64,000 nucleotides of DNA from positions 62,001-126,000 of the forward strand of contig NZ_SMLH01000011.1 of the NCBI RefSeq assembly GCF_004349315.1, written 5' to 3'. Positions 50,899-59,359 of the stretch are shown piece after piece; position 1 is the first letter of the stretch; every line of letters starts with the position of its first letter. Source of the stretch: Flavobacterium ranwuense. Lineage in GTDB: Bacteria > Bacteroidota > Bacteroidia > Flavobacteriales > Flavobacteriaceae. The translations under genes were made by a program, and so were the position numbers. The notes beneath the pieces were generated by a model that was not told the DNA's origin, did not search any database, and saw only the letters and a list, made by a program, of their open reading frames with translations.

Positions 50899-50955
50899 GT
50901 TCTGCTCCTAAAAAAAAATGAGCATAAAAAAACACCAGTCTTGCAACTGATGTTT
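50899..50955 (-). terminator. Terminator of clpB (repeat-family copy 3)
   Basis: GTTCTGCTCCTAAAAAAAAA is followed by TGAGCATAAAAAAACACCAG and TCTTGCAACTGATGTTT. It matches copies 1 and 2, again at the end of a leftward gene. Confidence 0.75.
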
Positions 50956-50977
50956 TCATAAATTTAAAGTATTTGGA

Positions 50978-53581
50978 TTAAGAGACCATTTCCGTCTGAT
51001 TTCTAAAAACCAATTTTCCATCAAACGCATCGATCAAAACGATGCTGTCTGTCGTTATTTTTCCGGATAGAATTTCTTTAGATAATTCATTGAGCACATC
51101 TCTTTGAATCACACGTTTTACTGGTCTGGCACCAAATTGCGGATCGTATCCTTTCTCAGATAAATAGGCAATGGCTTCTGGAGTGGCGTCCATCGTAATG
51201 CCTTGTTGCGCCAGCATTTTGGTAACATTTTTCAGTTGCAAGCCTACAATTTGTGCAATATTTTCACTGGTAAGCGGCGTGAACATTACTATTTCGTCAA
51301 TACGATTGATGAATTCCGGACGCACCGTTTGTTTTAGCAACCCAAGAACTTCTACTTTGGCGAGTTCGGTGGCGGCTTCTACACTTCCTTTTAAATTCTC
51401 GAATTTCTCCTGAATAATCTGGCTTCCCATATTAGAAGTCATAATTATAATGGTGTTTTTAAAGTCGGCCAAACGTCCTTTGTTATCTGTCAAACGTCCT
51501 TCATCTAATACTTGTAGTAAGATGTTGAATGTGTCCGGATGCGCTTTTTCAATCTCATCCAGCAAGATTACGGAATACGGCTTTCTACGCACGGCTTCGG
51601 TCAATTGTCCGCCTTCATCATAGCCCACGTATCCCGGAGGCGCACCCACCAAACGGCTTACGCTGTGGCGTTCTTGGTACTCGCTCATGTCGATACGGGT
51701 CATCGCATTTTCATCGTCAAACAGGTATTCGGCTAAGGCTTTCGCCAATTCTGTTTTACCAACTCCCGTTGTGCCGAGGAAAAGAAAGGTTCCCACCGGT
51801 TTTTTCATATCCTGCAATCCGGCACGGCTTCGGCGCACGGCATCACTCACGGCTTGAATGGCTTCTTCCTGTCCTACAACTCTGTGATGCAATTCATCTT
51901 CCAGTTTCAGTAGTTTTTCTCGTTCACCCTGAAGCATTTTCATCACCGGAATTCCAGTCCATTTGGCAACCACTTCGGCAATGTCTTCGCGGGTAACTTC
52001 TTCTTTTATCAACGAAGTTCCGGATTGGTTTTCTTGTAATTCCTTGAGTAAAATGTCTAAACGTTCTTGGGCTTCCTTGATTTTACCATACCGAATTTCG
52101 GCTACTTTTCCATAATCACCGTCCCGTTCGGCACGTTCGGCTTCGTATTTAAAGTCTTCAATTTCCGTTTTTACGGCTTGAATATTATCGACTACATCTT
52201 TCTCTGATTTCCATTTGGCGTAGATTTCGTTGCGATCTTCTTTTAGGTTCGCCAAATCCATTCCTAGAATTTTCAGCTTACTTTCGTCTTTTTCTCTTTT
52301 GATGGCTTCAATTTCAATTTCCAACTGCATAATTTTTCGATCCAAAACATCCAGTTCTTCGGGTTTTGAATTGATTTCCATACGCAGTTTGGAAGCGGCT
52401 TCATCCATTAAATCAATCGCTTTGTCCGGAAGAAAGCGGTTCGTGATATAGCGTTGCGATAATTCGACAGCAGCAATAATAGCGTCGTCTTTGATTTGAA
52501 CTTTATGGTGCGTTTCGTATTTCTCCTTGATTCCACGTAAAATCGAAATGGCACTTTCGGTATCCGGTTCTTCGACCATTATTTTTTGGAAACGTCTTTC
52601 GAGTGCTTTGTCTTTTTCAAAATATTTTTGATATTCGTCTAATGTGGTTGCTCCAATGGCGCGCAACTCCCCACGAGCCAACGCCGGTTTCAGAATATTG
52701 GCTGCATCCATAGCGCCTTCGCCACCTCCAGCTCCCACCAGTGTATGGATTTCGTCAATGAATAAAACAATATCGCCTTCGGCAGAAGTGACCTCTTTTA
52801 CTACTGATTTTAATCGTTCTTCAAATTCCCCTTTGTATTTGGCACCGGCAATCAAGGCTCCCATATCAAGGGAATACACGATTTTATCTTTCAAATTATC
52901 AGGAACGTCTCCATCGACAATTCTATGTGCTAATCCTTCGGCGATGGCGGTTTTCCCCACTCCGGGTTCTCCCACCAACATCGGATTATTTTTAGTTCTA
53001 CGGGTAAGAATTTGCAACACCCTGCGAATTTCTTCGTCACGACCAATGACTGGATCGAGTTTACCAGCGCGGGCCAATTCGTTCAGGTTTTTGGCGTATT
53101 TATTTAATGAATTATAGGTTTCTTCGGCAGAGGCAGAGGTTACTCGTTCTCCTTTTCGCAATTCTTCTATGGCGGCTTTCAATCCTTTTCCGGTTACGCC
53201 TTGATCTTTTAATATTTGGGCAGTCTTTGTTTTAGAATCAAAAATTGCTAAAATTAAATGCTCTATAGAAACGAATTCATCATTCATTTTTTTGGCAATA
53301 ATTTCCGCTTCGTTAAGGGTTGTGTTTGCGGTTCTGGAAAGCATAATTTCGCCACCGGAAACTTTTGGAAAACTCTGAATTGTGCTGTCTAATATTTGAA
53401 GAAATAAAGGCACATTTACGTTCAGTTTTTTCAGAATAAATGGAGCCACATTTTCATCGACTTCAAAAATAGCCTTGAAAATATGTTCATTTTCTATTTG
53501 TTGTTGCCCATGGCTTTGCGCCAATTGTTGGGAAAGCTGAATGGCTTCTTGAGATTTAATCGTAAATTTATTTATGTTCAT
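50978..53581 (-). CDS. clpB: ATP-dependent disaggregase ClpB
   Basis: ClpB pulls proteins out of aggregates together with DnaK. The 867-residue protein has the N-domain (residues 1-145), AAA-1 with Walker A GEPGVGKTAIAEGLAHR and Walker B IVLFIDEIHTLVGAGGGEG, the coiled-coil middle domain (about 400-520), and AAA-2 with GTTGVGKTELAKALAEYLFD. KPYSVILLDEIEKAHPD is the second Walker B. No P-domain or ClpP-binding IGF loop is needed. Length is normal. It diverges from ytxJ; the 143-bp shared upstream region has a small palindrome. Confidence 0.97.
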   Translation of the reverse strand: MNINKFTIKSQEAIQLSQQLAQSHGQQQIENEHIFKAIFEVDENVAPFILKKLNVNVPLFLQILDSTIQSFPKVSGGEIMLSRTANTTLNEAEIIAKKMNDEFVSIEHLILAIFDSKTKTAQILKDQGVTGKGLKAAIEELRKGERVTSASAEETYNSLNKYAKNLNELARAGKLDPVIGRDEEIRRVLQILTRRTKNNPMLVGEPGVGKTAIAEGLAHRIVDGDVPDNLKDKIVYSLDMGALIAGAKYKGEFEERLKSVVKEVTSAEGDIVLFIDEIHTLVGAGGGEGAMDAANILKPALARGELRAIGATTLDEYQKYFEKDKALERRFQKIMVEEPDTESAISILRGIKEKYETHHKVQIKDDAIIAAVELSQRYITNRFLPDKAIDLMDEAASKLRMEINSKPEELDVLDRKIMQLEIEIEAIKREKDESKLKILGMDLANLKEDRNEIYAKWKSEKDVVDNIQAVKTEIEDFKYEAERAERDGDYGKVAEIRYGKIKEAQERLDILLKELQENQSGTSLIKEEVTREDIAEVVAKWTGIPVMKMLQGEREKLLKLEDELHHRVVGQEEAIQAVSDAVRRSRAGLQDMKKPVGTFLFLGTTGVGKTELAKALAEYLFDDENAMTRIDMSEYQERHSVSRLVGAPPGYVGYDEGGQLTEAVRRKPYSVILLDEIEKAHPDTFNILLQVLDEGRLTDNKGRLADFKNTIIIMTSNMGSQIIQEKFENLKGSVEAATELAKVEVLGLLKQTVRPEFINRIDEIVMFTPLTSENIAQIVGLQLKNVTKMLAQQGITMDATPEAIAYLSEKGYDPQFGARPVKRVIQRDVLNELSKEILSGKITTDSIVLIDAFDGKLVFRNQTEMVS

Positions 53582-53704
53582 GATTTTATATTGTTTATGT
53601 TATTTAGCTAACTTTGCGAATCAATATTCAATATATATTCCATTACAATAATACAGACAAATTGACAGAAATTTCATGATTTTTATCATATACCAAAGTC
53701 AAAA

Positions 53705-53721
53705 TGTCTTAAAATAAGACA
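53705..53721. promoter_or_regulatory. Palindrome between clpB and ytxJ, next to the ytxJ start
   Basis: TGTCTTAAAATAAGACA is a perfect 7+3+7 palindrome ending three bases before the ytxJ ATG (53725). It may be an operator, or a hairpin that hides the start of translation. The regulator is unknown. Confidence 0.45.
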
Positions 53722-53724
53722 ATT

Positions 53725-54114
53725 ATGAGTTTTTTTAAAAATATGTTTAATAGTTCAGATGACAAGAATTTATATGAAAATAAAATCAAGTGGAATGAAC
53801 TAACCGATATAGGGCAACTGAATGAAATTATTACTATTTCGAATGAAAAACCAGTAGCAATTTTTAAACACAGTACTCGATGTAGCGTAAGTAGGATGGC
53901 ATTGAAACAGTTTGAAAATGAGTTTAATAGCTCAGATAAAGTTACGCCTTATTTTTTAGATTTAATAGAATATAGAGCAATTTCTAATGCTATTGCAGAT
54001 CAATTTGGTGTGACGCATCAATCCCCACAATTGATAGTAATTAAAGACGGAAAAGCCATTTACAATGTTTCGCATAGTGATATTGATGCGGAAGAGTTAG
54101 GAAAAAAGGTTTAA
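53725..54114 (+). CDS. ytxJ: Bacillithiol-system redox protein YtxJ
   Basis: The 129-residue thioredoxin-like protein reads IKWNELTDIGQLNEIITISN, IFKHSTRCSVSRMALKQFEN and SPQLIVIKDGKAIYNVSHSD. The TRCSVS motif holds one Cys in the position of the monothiol bacilliredoxin family, which removes bacillithiol from proteins. The family is linked to bacillithiol synthesis; no bsh gene is in this window. It diverges from clpB. Confidence 0.87.
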   Translation: MSFFKNMFNSSDDKNLYENKIKWNELTDIGQLNEIITISNEKPVAIFKHSTRCSVSRMALKQFENEFNSSDKVTPYFLDLIEYRAISNAIADQFGVTHQSPQLIVIKDGKAIYNVSHSDIDAEELGKKV

Positions 54115-54148
54115 TAGTCAATAGTTTAAATTTAAAATATAAAAAAAC

Positions 54149-54176
54149 CCATTCGCTTCAACGAATGGATTTTTTT
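54149..54176. terminator. Bidirectional terminator between ytxJ and argH
   Basis: CCATTCG (54149-54155) pairs with CGAATGG (54162-54168) across a CTTCAA loop. A run of T follows and a run of A precedes the stem. The genes are convergent. Confidence 0.85.
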
Positions 54177-54200
54177 GCAACAACTATTTTGGTTTTTGAA

Positions 54201-55481
54201 TTAATAAGAATCCCTCATCTTCCTTTTTATTTCCTTTAAACACAGATTATTAATACTTCCTTCGTGTGTATGTTTGGTTTCTTTTGGTGATTTGAAAGTA
54301 CCATTTTCCAGTTGTTCTGCCACCGCTTTATACGCATCTCTAAAAGGCATTCCGGCAAGAACCATTTCGTTCAGGGTATCCACAGTGAACAGATAATTGT
54401 ATTTAGGATCGTCTAATATGTGTTCTTTTACTTTGATGTCTTTTATAGCGAAAATAGCAATATCCAAACAGGCTTTCAGGTTTTGAATCGCAGGAAACAA
54501 GCCTTCTTTCAAAAGTTGTAAATCCCTGTGATACCCGCTTGGTAAGTTGTTGGTTATTAAAGTGATTTCGTATGGCAATGCTTGAATTTTGTTGCATTTT
54601 CCACGGATCAACTCAAAAACATCTGGATTTTTCTTGTGTGGCATAATGCTGGAACCTGTTGTAAGATGAGCAGGTAAACTGATGAAATCAAAATTCTGGC
54701 TCATATACAAACAAACGTCCATAGAAAACTTCGCCAAAGTAGCAGCAACACTGCTCATTGCAAAAGCAACCGTTTTTTCTGATTTTCCACGGCTCATTTG
54801 TGCCGCAACCGAATTGAATTTTAAGGTTTCAAAACCCAATTCCTCTGTGGTGAATGTTCTGTTGATAGGGAAGGAACTTCCATAACCTGCAGCCGAACCC
54901 AAAGGGTTTTGGTCTACTATTTTCAAAGCAGCATTTAGCATTGTTATGTCATCAATCAAAGTTTCGGCGTAAGCGGAAAACCACATTCCAAAAGAAGACG
55001 GCATCGCAATTTGAAGGTGTGTGTACCCGGGCAACAAAACATTTTGATGTTTTTCTGCTGATTCCATAAGCAGATCGAACAATGTTTTTACTTGTTCCTT
55101 TAGTTCTTTAACTACATCTTTAAGATACAAATTAACGTCTACTAAAACTTGGTCGTTACGGGAACGGGCAGTATGGATTTTTTTTCCGGCATCGCCTAAT
55201 TTTACCGTTAAAAGATACTCGATTTTTGAATGTACGTCTTCAAAACTGTCTTCGATTTCGAAATGCCCTTTTTCGGCATCAATAATAATATCTTCTAAAG
55301 CCAGCACTAAAGATTCCGTTTCGGAAGTTGTCAAAAGTCCGATTTGATGCAACATTTTGGCGTGAGCTATAGAGCCTAAAGCATCGTATTTGGCCAGCAC
55401 TAAATCAAGTTCTCTGTCGTTACCAACGGTGAAATGTTCGATTTGTTTATCTGTTGGTATTCCTTTTTCCCAAAGTTTCAT
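54201..55481 (-). CDS. argH: Argininosuccinate lyase
   Basis: ArgH splits argininosuccinate into arginine and fumarate. The 426-residue protein has MKLWEKGIPTDKQIEHFTVG at the start, the substrate segments HTARSRNDQV and GYTHLQIAMPSSFG, and the family signature GSSIMPHKKNPD. It is the last gene of the leftward arg/pro cluster. A dispersed repeat (copy E) lies between it and argE. Confidence 0.95.
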   Translation of the reverse strand: MKLWEKGIPTDKQIEHFTVGNDRELDLVLAKYDALGSIAHAKMLHQIGLLTTSETESLVLALEDIIIDAEKGHFEIEDSFEDVHSKIEYLLTVKLGDAGKKIHTARSRNDQVLVDVNLYLKDVVKELKEQVKTLFDLLMESAEKHQNVLLPGYTHLQIAMPSSFGMWFSAYAETLIDDITMLNAALKIVDQNPLGSAAGYGSSFPINRTFTTEELGFETLKFNSVAAQMSRGKSEKTVAFAMSSVAATLAKFSMDVCLYMSQNFDFISLPAHLTTGSSIMPHKKNPDVFELIRGKCNKIQALPYEITLITNNLPSGYHRDLQLLKEGLFPAIQNLKACLDIAIFAIKDIKVKEHILDDPKYNYLFTVDTLNEMVLAGMPFRDAYKAVAEQLENGTFKSPKETKHTHEGSINNLCLKEIKRKMRDSY

Positions 55482-55516
55482 ATATGGATAATTAGATTTT
55501 TAGACTGTTAGATTTT

Positions 55517-55594
55517 TAGCCCCGATAGCAGCGATATCCTTTTTCTGGCTTCTTTAGCCAGGAAAAGATAAAGCGAATAGCGGGATTAGCTCCA
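55517..55594 (+). repeat. Dispersed palindromic element, copy E
   Basis: TAGCCCCGATAGCAGCGATA starts at 55517. The inner stem TTTTCTGGCT pairs with AGCCAGGAAAA, and AAAGCGAATAGCGGGATTAG ends it. It lies in the argE-argH gap and follows the same outer consensus as copy D. Confidence 0.78.
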
Positions 55595-55601
55595 AATTAT
55601 T

Positions 55602-56672
55602 TTATTGTTTGAAAAAATCAGTTAGTATTTTGATATACAATTGAATTCCTTCTTCTATTTCGTTTATAAATATAAATTCGTCTGCTGAATGGGACCGCAG
55701 GGTTTCTCCAGGTCCTAATTTTAAGGATTTACAACTCAAAACGGATTGATCCGAAAGGGTAGGCGAGCCGTACGTTGTTCTTCCCAGTGCGATTCCTGCT
55801 TGTACTAATCCATGTGCAACGGGAATCGATGACGCATTCAAATGCATGGAACGCGGATTGACTTCGACGGTCAAATGTCTTTTTACGGTTTCTAAAATTT
55901 CGGGATTGCTGTAACAATCATTCACGCGAATATCGACAACCAAATGACATTCCGCAGGAACTACATTGTGTTGTTTTCCAGCGTTGATTTGGGTTACCGT
56001 CATTTTTACAGGACCTAAAACGGCCGATATTTTTTTGAATTGATAGCTGTTAAACCATTCTATAACCGGTATCGCATTGTAAATGGGATTGTCAGGATTG
56101 TTGTGCGCGGCATGGCTGGCGGTGCCTTTTACGATGACATCGAGTACCAATAACCCTTTTTCGGCTACGGCCAATTGCATTAAAGTAGGTTCTCCCACAA
56201 TGGCACATTCCAGTTCCGGTAAATGTTTTAAAACGCTGTTTAATCCATTTTTTCCGCTGCTTTCTTCCTCGGCTGAAGCGACCATTACAATATTGTAGGG
56301 CAGCTTTTCATTCGAATAAAAATGAACAAAAGTGGCTAAAAGCGAAACCAAACAACCACCCGCATCATTGCTTCCCAATCCAAATAATTTTCCCTCTTTC
56401 ACGATAGCTTCAAAAGGATCTTTGGTATAGCCTTGGTTTGGTTTTACGGTATCGTGGTGTGAATTCAGTAATAGTGTCGGTTTGTTCTTGTCAAAATGTT
56501 TATTGAAAGCCCAAATGTTATTATTCTCTCTTTCGAAAGGGATACTATTTTGTGTAAACCAATTTTCGATTAAAAGTGCTGTTTTATCTTCTTCACTTGA
56601 AAAGGAAGGTGTTTCAATCAGTGCTTTTAATAGCACAATGGCTTCTTGTGTAAGGATTTCTATACTCTTCAT
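55602..56672 (-). CDS. argE: M20-family acetylornithine (or succinylornithine) deacetylase
   Basis: ArgE removes the acyl group from N-acyl-ornithine. The 356-residue M20 metallopeptidase-fold protein has LLLNSHHDTVKPNQ, LGSNDAGGCLVSLLAT, VASAEEESSGKNG, and the C-terminal SDQSVLSCKSLKLGPGETLR. The metal-binding His, Asp and Glu residues are all there. In Bacteroidetes the substrate may be the succinylated form, as the linked carbamoyltransferase suggests. It overlaps argB by four bases. Confidence 0.9.
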   Translation of the reverse strand: MKSIEILTQEAIVLLKALIETPSFSSEEDKTALLIENWFTQNSIPFERENNNIWAFNKHFDKNKPTLLLNSHHDTVKPNQGYTKDPFEAIVKEGKLFGLGSNDAGGCLVSLLATFVHFYSNEKLPYNIVMVASAEEESSGKNGLNSVLKHLPELECAIVGEPTLMQLAVAEKGLLVLDVIVKGTASHAAHNNPDNPIYNAIPVIEWFNSYQFKKISAVLGPVKMTVTQINAGKQHNVVPAECHLVVDIRVNDCYSNPEILETVKRHLTVEVNPRSMHLNASSIPVAHGLVQAGIALGRTTYGSPTLSDQSVLSCKSLKLGPGETLRSHSADEFIFINEIEEGIQLYIKILTDFFKQ

Positions 56673-57454
56673 AGTGTAATTGTAGTGTACAATGCCGTTT
56701 TATCTTGCAACATCCTGTGATGGCCAATTTTTATTTTTTGAACTCCCTTGGACAAACTGTTGAAACAGTTGTCTAATTTAGGAATCATGCCGGAATGTAT
56801 CGCTTTTTCGGCTTTTAATTTGGAATATAATTCTTGATTGATGTTCTCAATTACCGAAGAATCGTCTTCGGCGTCATATAAAACGCCCGGTTTTTCGAAG
56901 CAATAATTTAAAGTGACATCAAAAACTTCCGATAAAGCAATTGCCAATTCACTGGCAATAGTATCTGCATTTGTGTTTAATAATTGTCCTTTTCCATCAT
57001 GCGTAATCGCGCAAAACACCGGAACTATTCCATTTGAAAGTAACGTTTCCAATAATTGTGTGTTTACTTTTTTTACATCGCCCACAAAGCCGTAATTGAT
57101 GGTTGGGTGGTTTCTTTTATCCGATTGAATTAAATTTCCATCGGCACCGGAAAATCCCATCGCATTGGTGGAATTTGCTTGTAATTGGGCAACGATATTT
57201 TTGTTGATTTGACCTGCATAAATCATCACAACTACATCAAGCATAGCGGCATCGGTAATGCGTCTTCCATCAATCATTTGAGGAACTAAACCAATGTTTT
57301 CTGCCATTTTGGTAGCTGATTTTCCGCCGCCGTGAACGAGTACTTTGTAGCCTTCAATTTTAGAAAAGTCAAATAAAAACTGTGTTAATTCCGTTGGGTT
57401 ATCAATAATGTTTCCTCCAATTTTTATAAGCGTTACCGGTTTTTTATTTTCCAT
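56669..57454 (-). CDS. argB: N-acetyl (or succinyl) glutamate kinase
   Basis: ArgB phosphorylates N-acylglutamate. The 261-residue amino-acid-kinase protein has TLIKIGGNIIDNPTELTQFL, VHGGGKSATKMAENIGLVPQ, GRRITDAAMLDVVVMIYAGQ and NTNADTIASELAIALSE. It overlaps argF' by 11 bases upstream and argE by four bases downstream, so the three are translated as one unit. Confidence 0.93.
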   Translation of the reverse strand: MENKKPVTLIKIGGNIIDNPTELTQFLFDFSKIEGYKVLVHGGGKSATKMAENIGLVPQMIDGRRITDAAMLDVVVMIYAGQINKNIVAQLQANSTNAMGFSGADGNLIQSDKRNHPTINYGFVGDVKKVNTQLLETLLSNGIVPVFCAITHDGKGQLLNTNADTIASELAIALSEVFDVTLNYCFEKPGVLYDAEDDSSVIENINQELYSKLKAEKAIHSGMIPKLDNCFNSLSKGVQKIKIGHHRMLQDKTALYTTITL

Positions 57455-58391
57455 TTTCCAATATTTTTTGCAACACTAATTGTGCGGCATAGGTTCTATT
57501 ATTGGCTTGTTCGATAACAATGGAGTTTTCGCTGTCGATCACTTTGTCGGTAACAATTACATTACGTCTTACCGGCAAACAATGCATAAATTTAGCGTTG
57601 TTGGTCAGTTTCATTTTATCAGCTGTTACGGTCCAGTTTGGGTCGGAATTAGTAATCTGACCATAATCGGTGTAATTGCTCCAGTTTTTGGCATAGATAA
57701 AATCAGCGTTTTCAAATGCTTTGTCTTGATCGTATTCAATCTTGGAATCTTTCGTGATTTCAGGATTCAATTCGTAACCTTCGGGATGCGTAATGACAAA
57801 ATCAGCATCTTGTAACTGCATCATTTCCACAAACGAATTAGGAACTGCTTGAGGTAAAGCTTTAGGATGTGGCGCCCAAGTCAAGACTACTTTTGGTCTG
57901 TGTTCCGTTTTATGTTCAGCCATGGTTATGGCATCAGCTAGCGATTGTAAAGGATGTCCTGTAGCACTTTCCATATTGACAACAGGCACAGTGGCATATT
58001 TTAAGAAACCCATAAGAACGGTTTCCGCATTGTCTTTTTCTTTGTCTACCAATCCGGCAAAAGCCCTAATAGCAATGATGTCACAATATTGAGAAACTAC
58101 TGCTGCCGCTTCTTTAATATGTTCCGAAGCACCAGAGTTCATGATGGCTCCGTCTTCAAACTCCAATGTCCAACCTTCGCTATTAAAATTCATCACAATA
58201 ACGTTCATTCCTAAATTCAAAGCTGCTTTTTGCGTACTCAAACGCGTTCTCAAGCTGGAATTAAAAAACAACATCCCCAAGGTTTTGTTTTTACCCAGTT
58301 TTTTGTTTTTAAGTGGTTTTTTCTTGATTTTTAATGCTTGTTTCACCCATTTGTTGAGCGAATCTATGTTTTGTATGGAAATGTAGTTCAT
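57444..58391 (-). CDS. argF': N-succinyl/acetylornithine carbamoyltransferase (ArgF')
   Basis: The 315-residue carbamoyltransferase has FFNSSLRTRLSTQKAALNLG (carbamoyl-phosphate site), ATGHPLQSLADAITMAEH and FMHCLPVRRNVIVTDKVIDS. The long insert GFLKYATVPVVNMESATGHP and the lack of the usual ornithine SMG loop fit the Bacteroidetes enzyme that works on the acylated substrate. Succinyl is established for the Bacteroides homologue. The choice of acetyl or succinyl here is inferred. Confidence 0.88.
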   Translation of the reverse strand: MNYISIQNIDSLNKWVKQALKIKKKPLKNKKLGKNKTLGMLFFNSSLRTRLSTQKAALNLGMNVIVMNFNSEGWTLEFEDGAIMNSGASEHIKEAAAVVSQYCDIIAIRAFAGLVDKEKDNAETVLMGFLKYATVPVVNMESATGHPLQSLADAITMAEHKTEHRPKVVLTWAPHPKALPQAVPNSFVEMMQLQDADFVITHPEGYELNPEITKDSKIEYDQDKAFENADFIYAKNWSNYTDYGQITNSDPNWTVTADKMKLTNNAKFMHCLPVRRNVIVTDKVIDSENSIVIEQANNRTYAAQLVLQKILENGK

Positions 58392-58401
58392 CGTCTTATG
58401 T

Positions 58402-58457
58402 GTTTAATCGGTTATTTGTTTATTTGATTAACCGAATTGACGATTAACCGAATCAAC
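58402..58457. repeat. Intergenic repeat of the arg cluster, copy 1
   Basis: GTTTAATCGGTTA...TTTGTTTATTTGATTAACCG and AATTGACGATTAACCG lie between argF' and proB. Nearly the same segment is found at 61794-61849 between argD and argC. Confidence 0.7.
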
Positions 58458-58462
58458 ATATT

Positions 58463-59224
58463 TTATAGAATTTTAGTAAAAGGTATTTCGTTTTTTAAGG
58501 CTTTCAAAATAAAGTTGTCTTCCAAGCCATTGACAATCCAGGTTTCGATATTGGCAGCTTTGGCGATTGCCGAAGCTTCTATTTTAGATTGCATTCCGCC
58601 AGTTCCGTGTGAAGATTTAGAATCGCCAATCTCTTTTTCCAATACTTTTAAATCGGTTACCAGAGAAATAGTTTCAGGAACTGCATCATGGATGGATGCT
58701 TTAGTGTAAATCCCGTTTGTATTGGTAGCAATAATCAGTATATCAACATTTAATAAAACGGCGGTTAAAGCAGCTAATTTATCATTGTCTCCAAACTGAA
58801 TCTCATCCGTAGCCACGGTATCATTTTCATTGATAATCGGAATGTAATTATTTTTGACCAACACATTGATGGTGTTCACAATATTTACTTTGGCTTGCTC
58901 TTTTTCGAAATCAGAATACGAAAGCAAACATTGCGAAATCAGTAATCCTAAATCACTGAAGTTTTCATGATAAATCCGCATCAAATGAGGTTGGCCAATA
59001 GAAGCCAACGCTTGTTTTACAAAAACATCTTTGTCTTGATTTTCCAGTTTTACAAATTGTTTAGCTGCAGCAATCGCACCGGAACTCACAATGATAAACT
59101 CGTAATCCCCTTGTAAAATGGCTATTTGCATTCCAATATCTTCAATTTTTCCTCTCGAAATGTGATTGGTTTCTTTGGTTAACGTATTGCTTCCTAATTT
59201 TAATAAAATTCTTTTTTTAGCCAT
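58463..59224 (-). CDS. proB: Glutamate 5-kinase, short form without PUA domain
   Basis: ProB makes glutamyl 5-phosphate for proline synthesis. The 253-residue protein has KRILLKLGSNTLTKETNHIS, IVSSGAIAAAKQFV, INENDTVATDEIQFGDNDKL and GTGGMQSKIEASAIAKAANI. Longer ProB proteins carry a C-terminal PUA domain; this one ends at the kinase domain. It lies between proA and argF' in the cluster. Confidence 0.93.
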   Translation of the reverse strand: MAKKRILLKLGSNTLTKETNHISRGKIEDIGMQIAILQGDYEFIIVSSGAIAAAKQFVKLENQDKDVFVKQALASIGQPHLMRIYHENFSDLGLLISQCLLSYSDFEKEQAKVNIVNTINVLVKNNYIPIINENDTVATDEIQFGDNDKLAALTAVLLNVDILIIATNTNGIYTKASIHDAVPETISLVTDLKVLEKEIGDSKSSHGTGGMQSKIEASAIAKAANIETWIVNGLEDNFILKALKNEIPFTKIL

Positions 59225-59359
59225 TTTTTAACCGCAAAGTGCGTAAAGTTAATTTTCAAACGTAACGGTCTTAAACGCTAAGTTCGCAAAGTGTTGTGTT
59301 AATATTCTGAATCCTTTTTTTTTAATCTTTCGACTTTATGACTTTCGACTTTACGACTA
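59225..59359. repeat. Word-repeat gap between proB and proA
   Basis: The gap contains ACCGCAAAGTGCGTAAAG and GCTAAGTTCGCAAAGTG, then TTTCGACTTTATGACTTTCG and ACTTTACGACT near 59328-59358. The second set is the reverse complement of words at 30991-31024. Confidence 0.55.

Noticed and set aside
51529..51996. Long open frame opposite clpB (about 155 codons) and similar frames opposite argB, recN, M1 peptidase and the choice-of-anchor I gene
   Set aside because: They lie fully inside genes with clear family motifs on the other strand, have low-quality residue patterns and no start region of their own.
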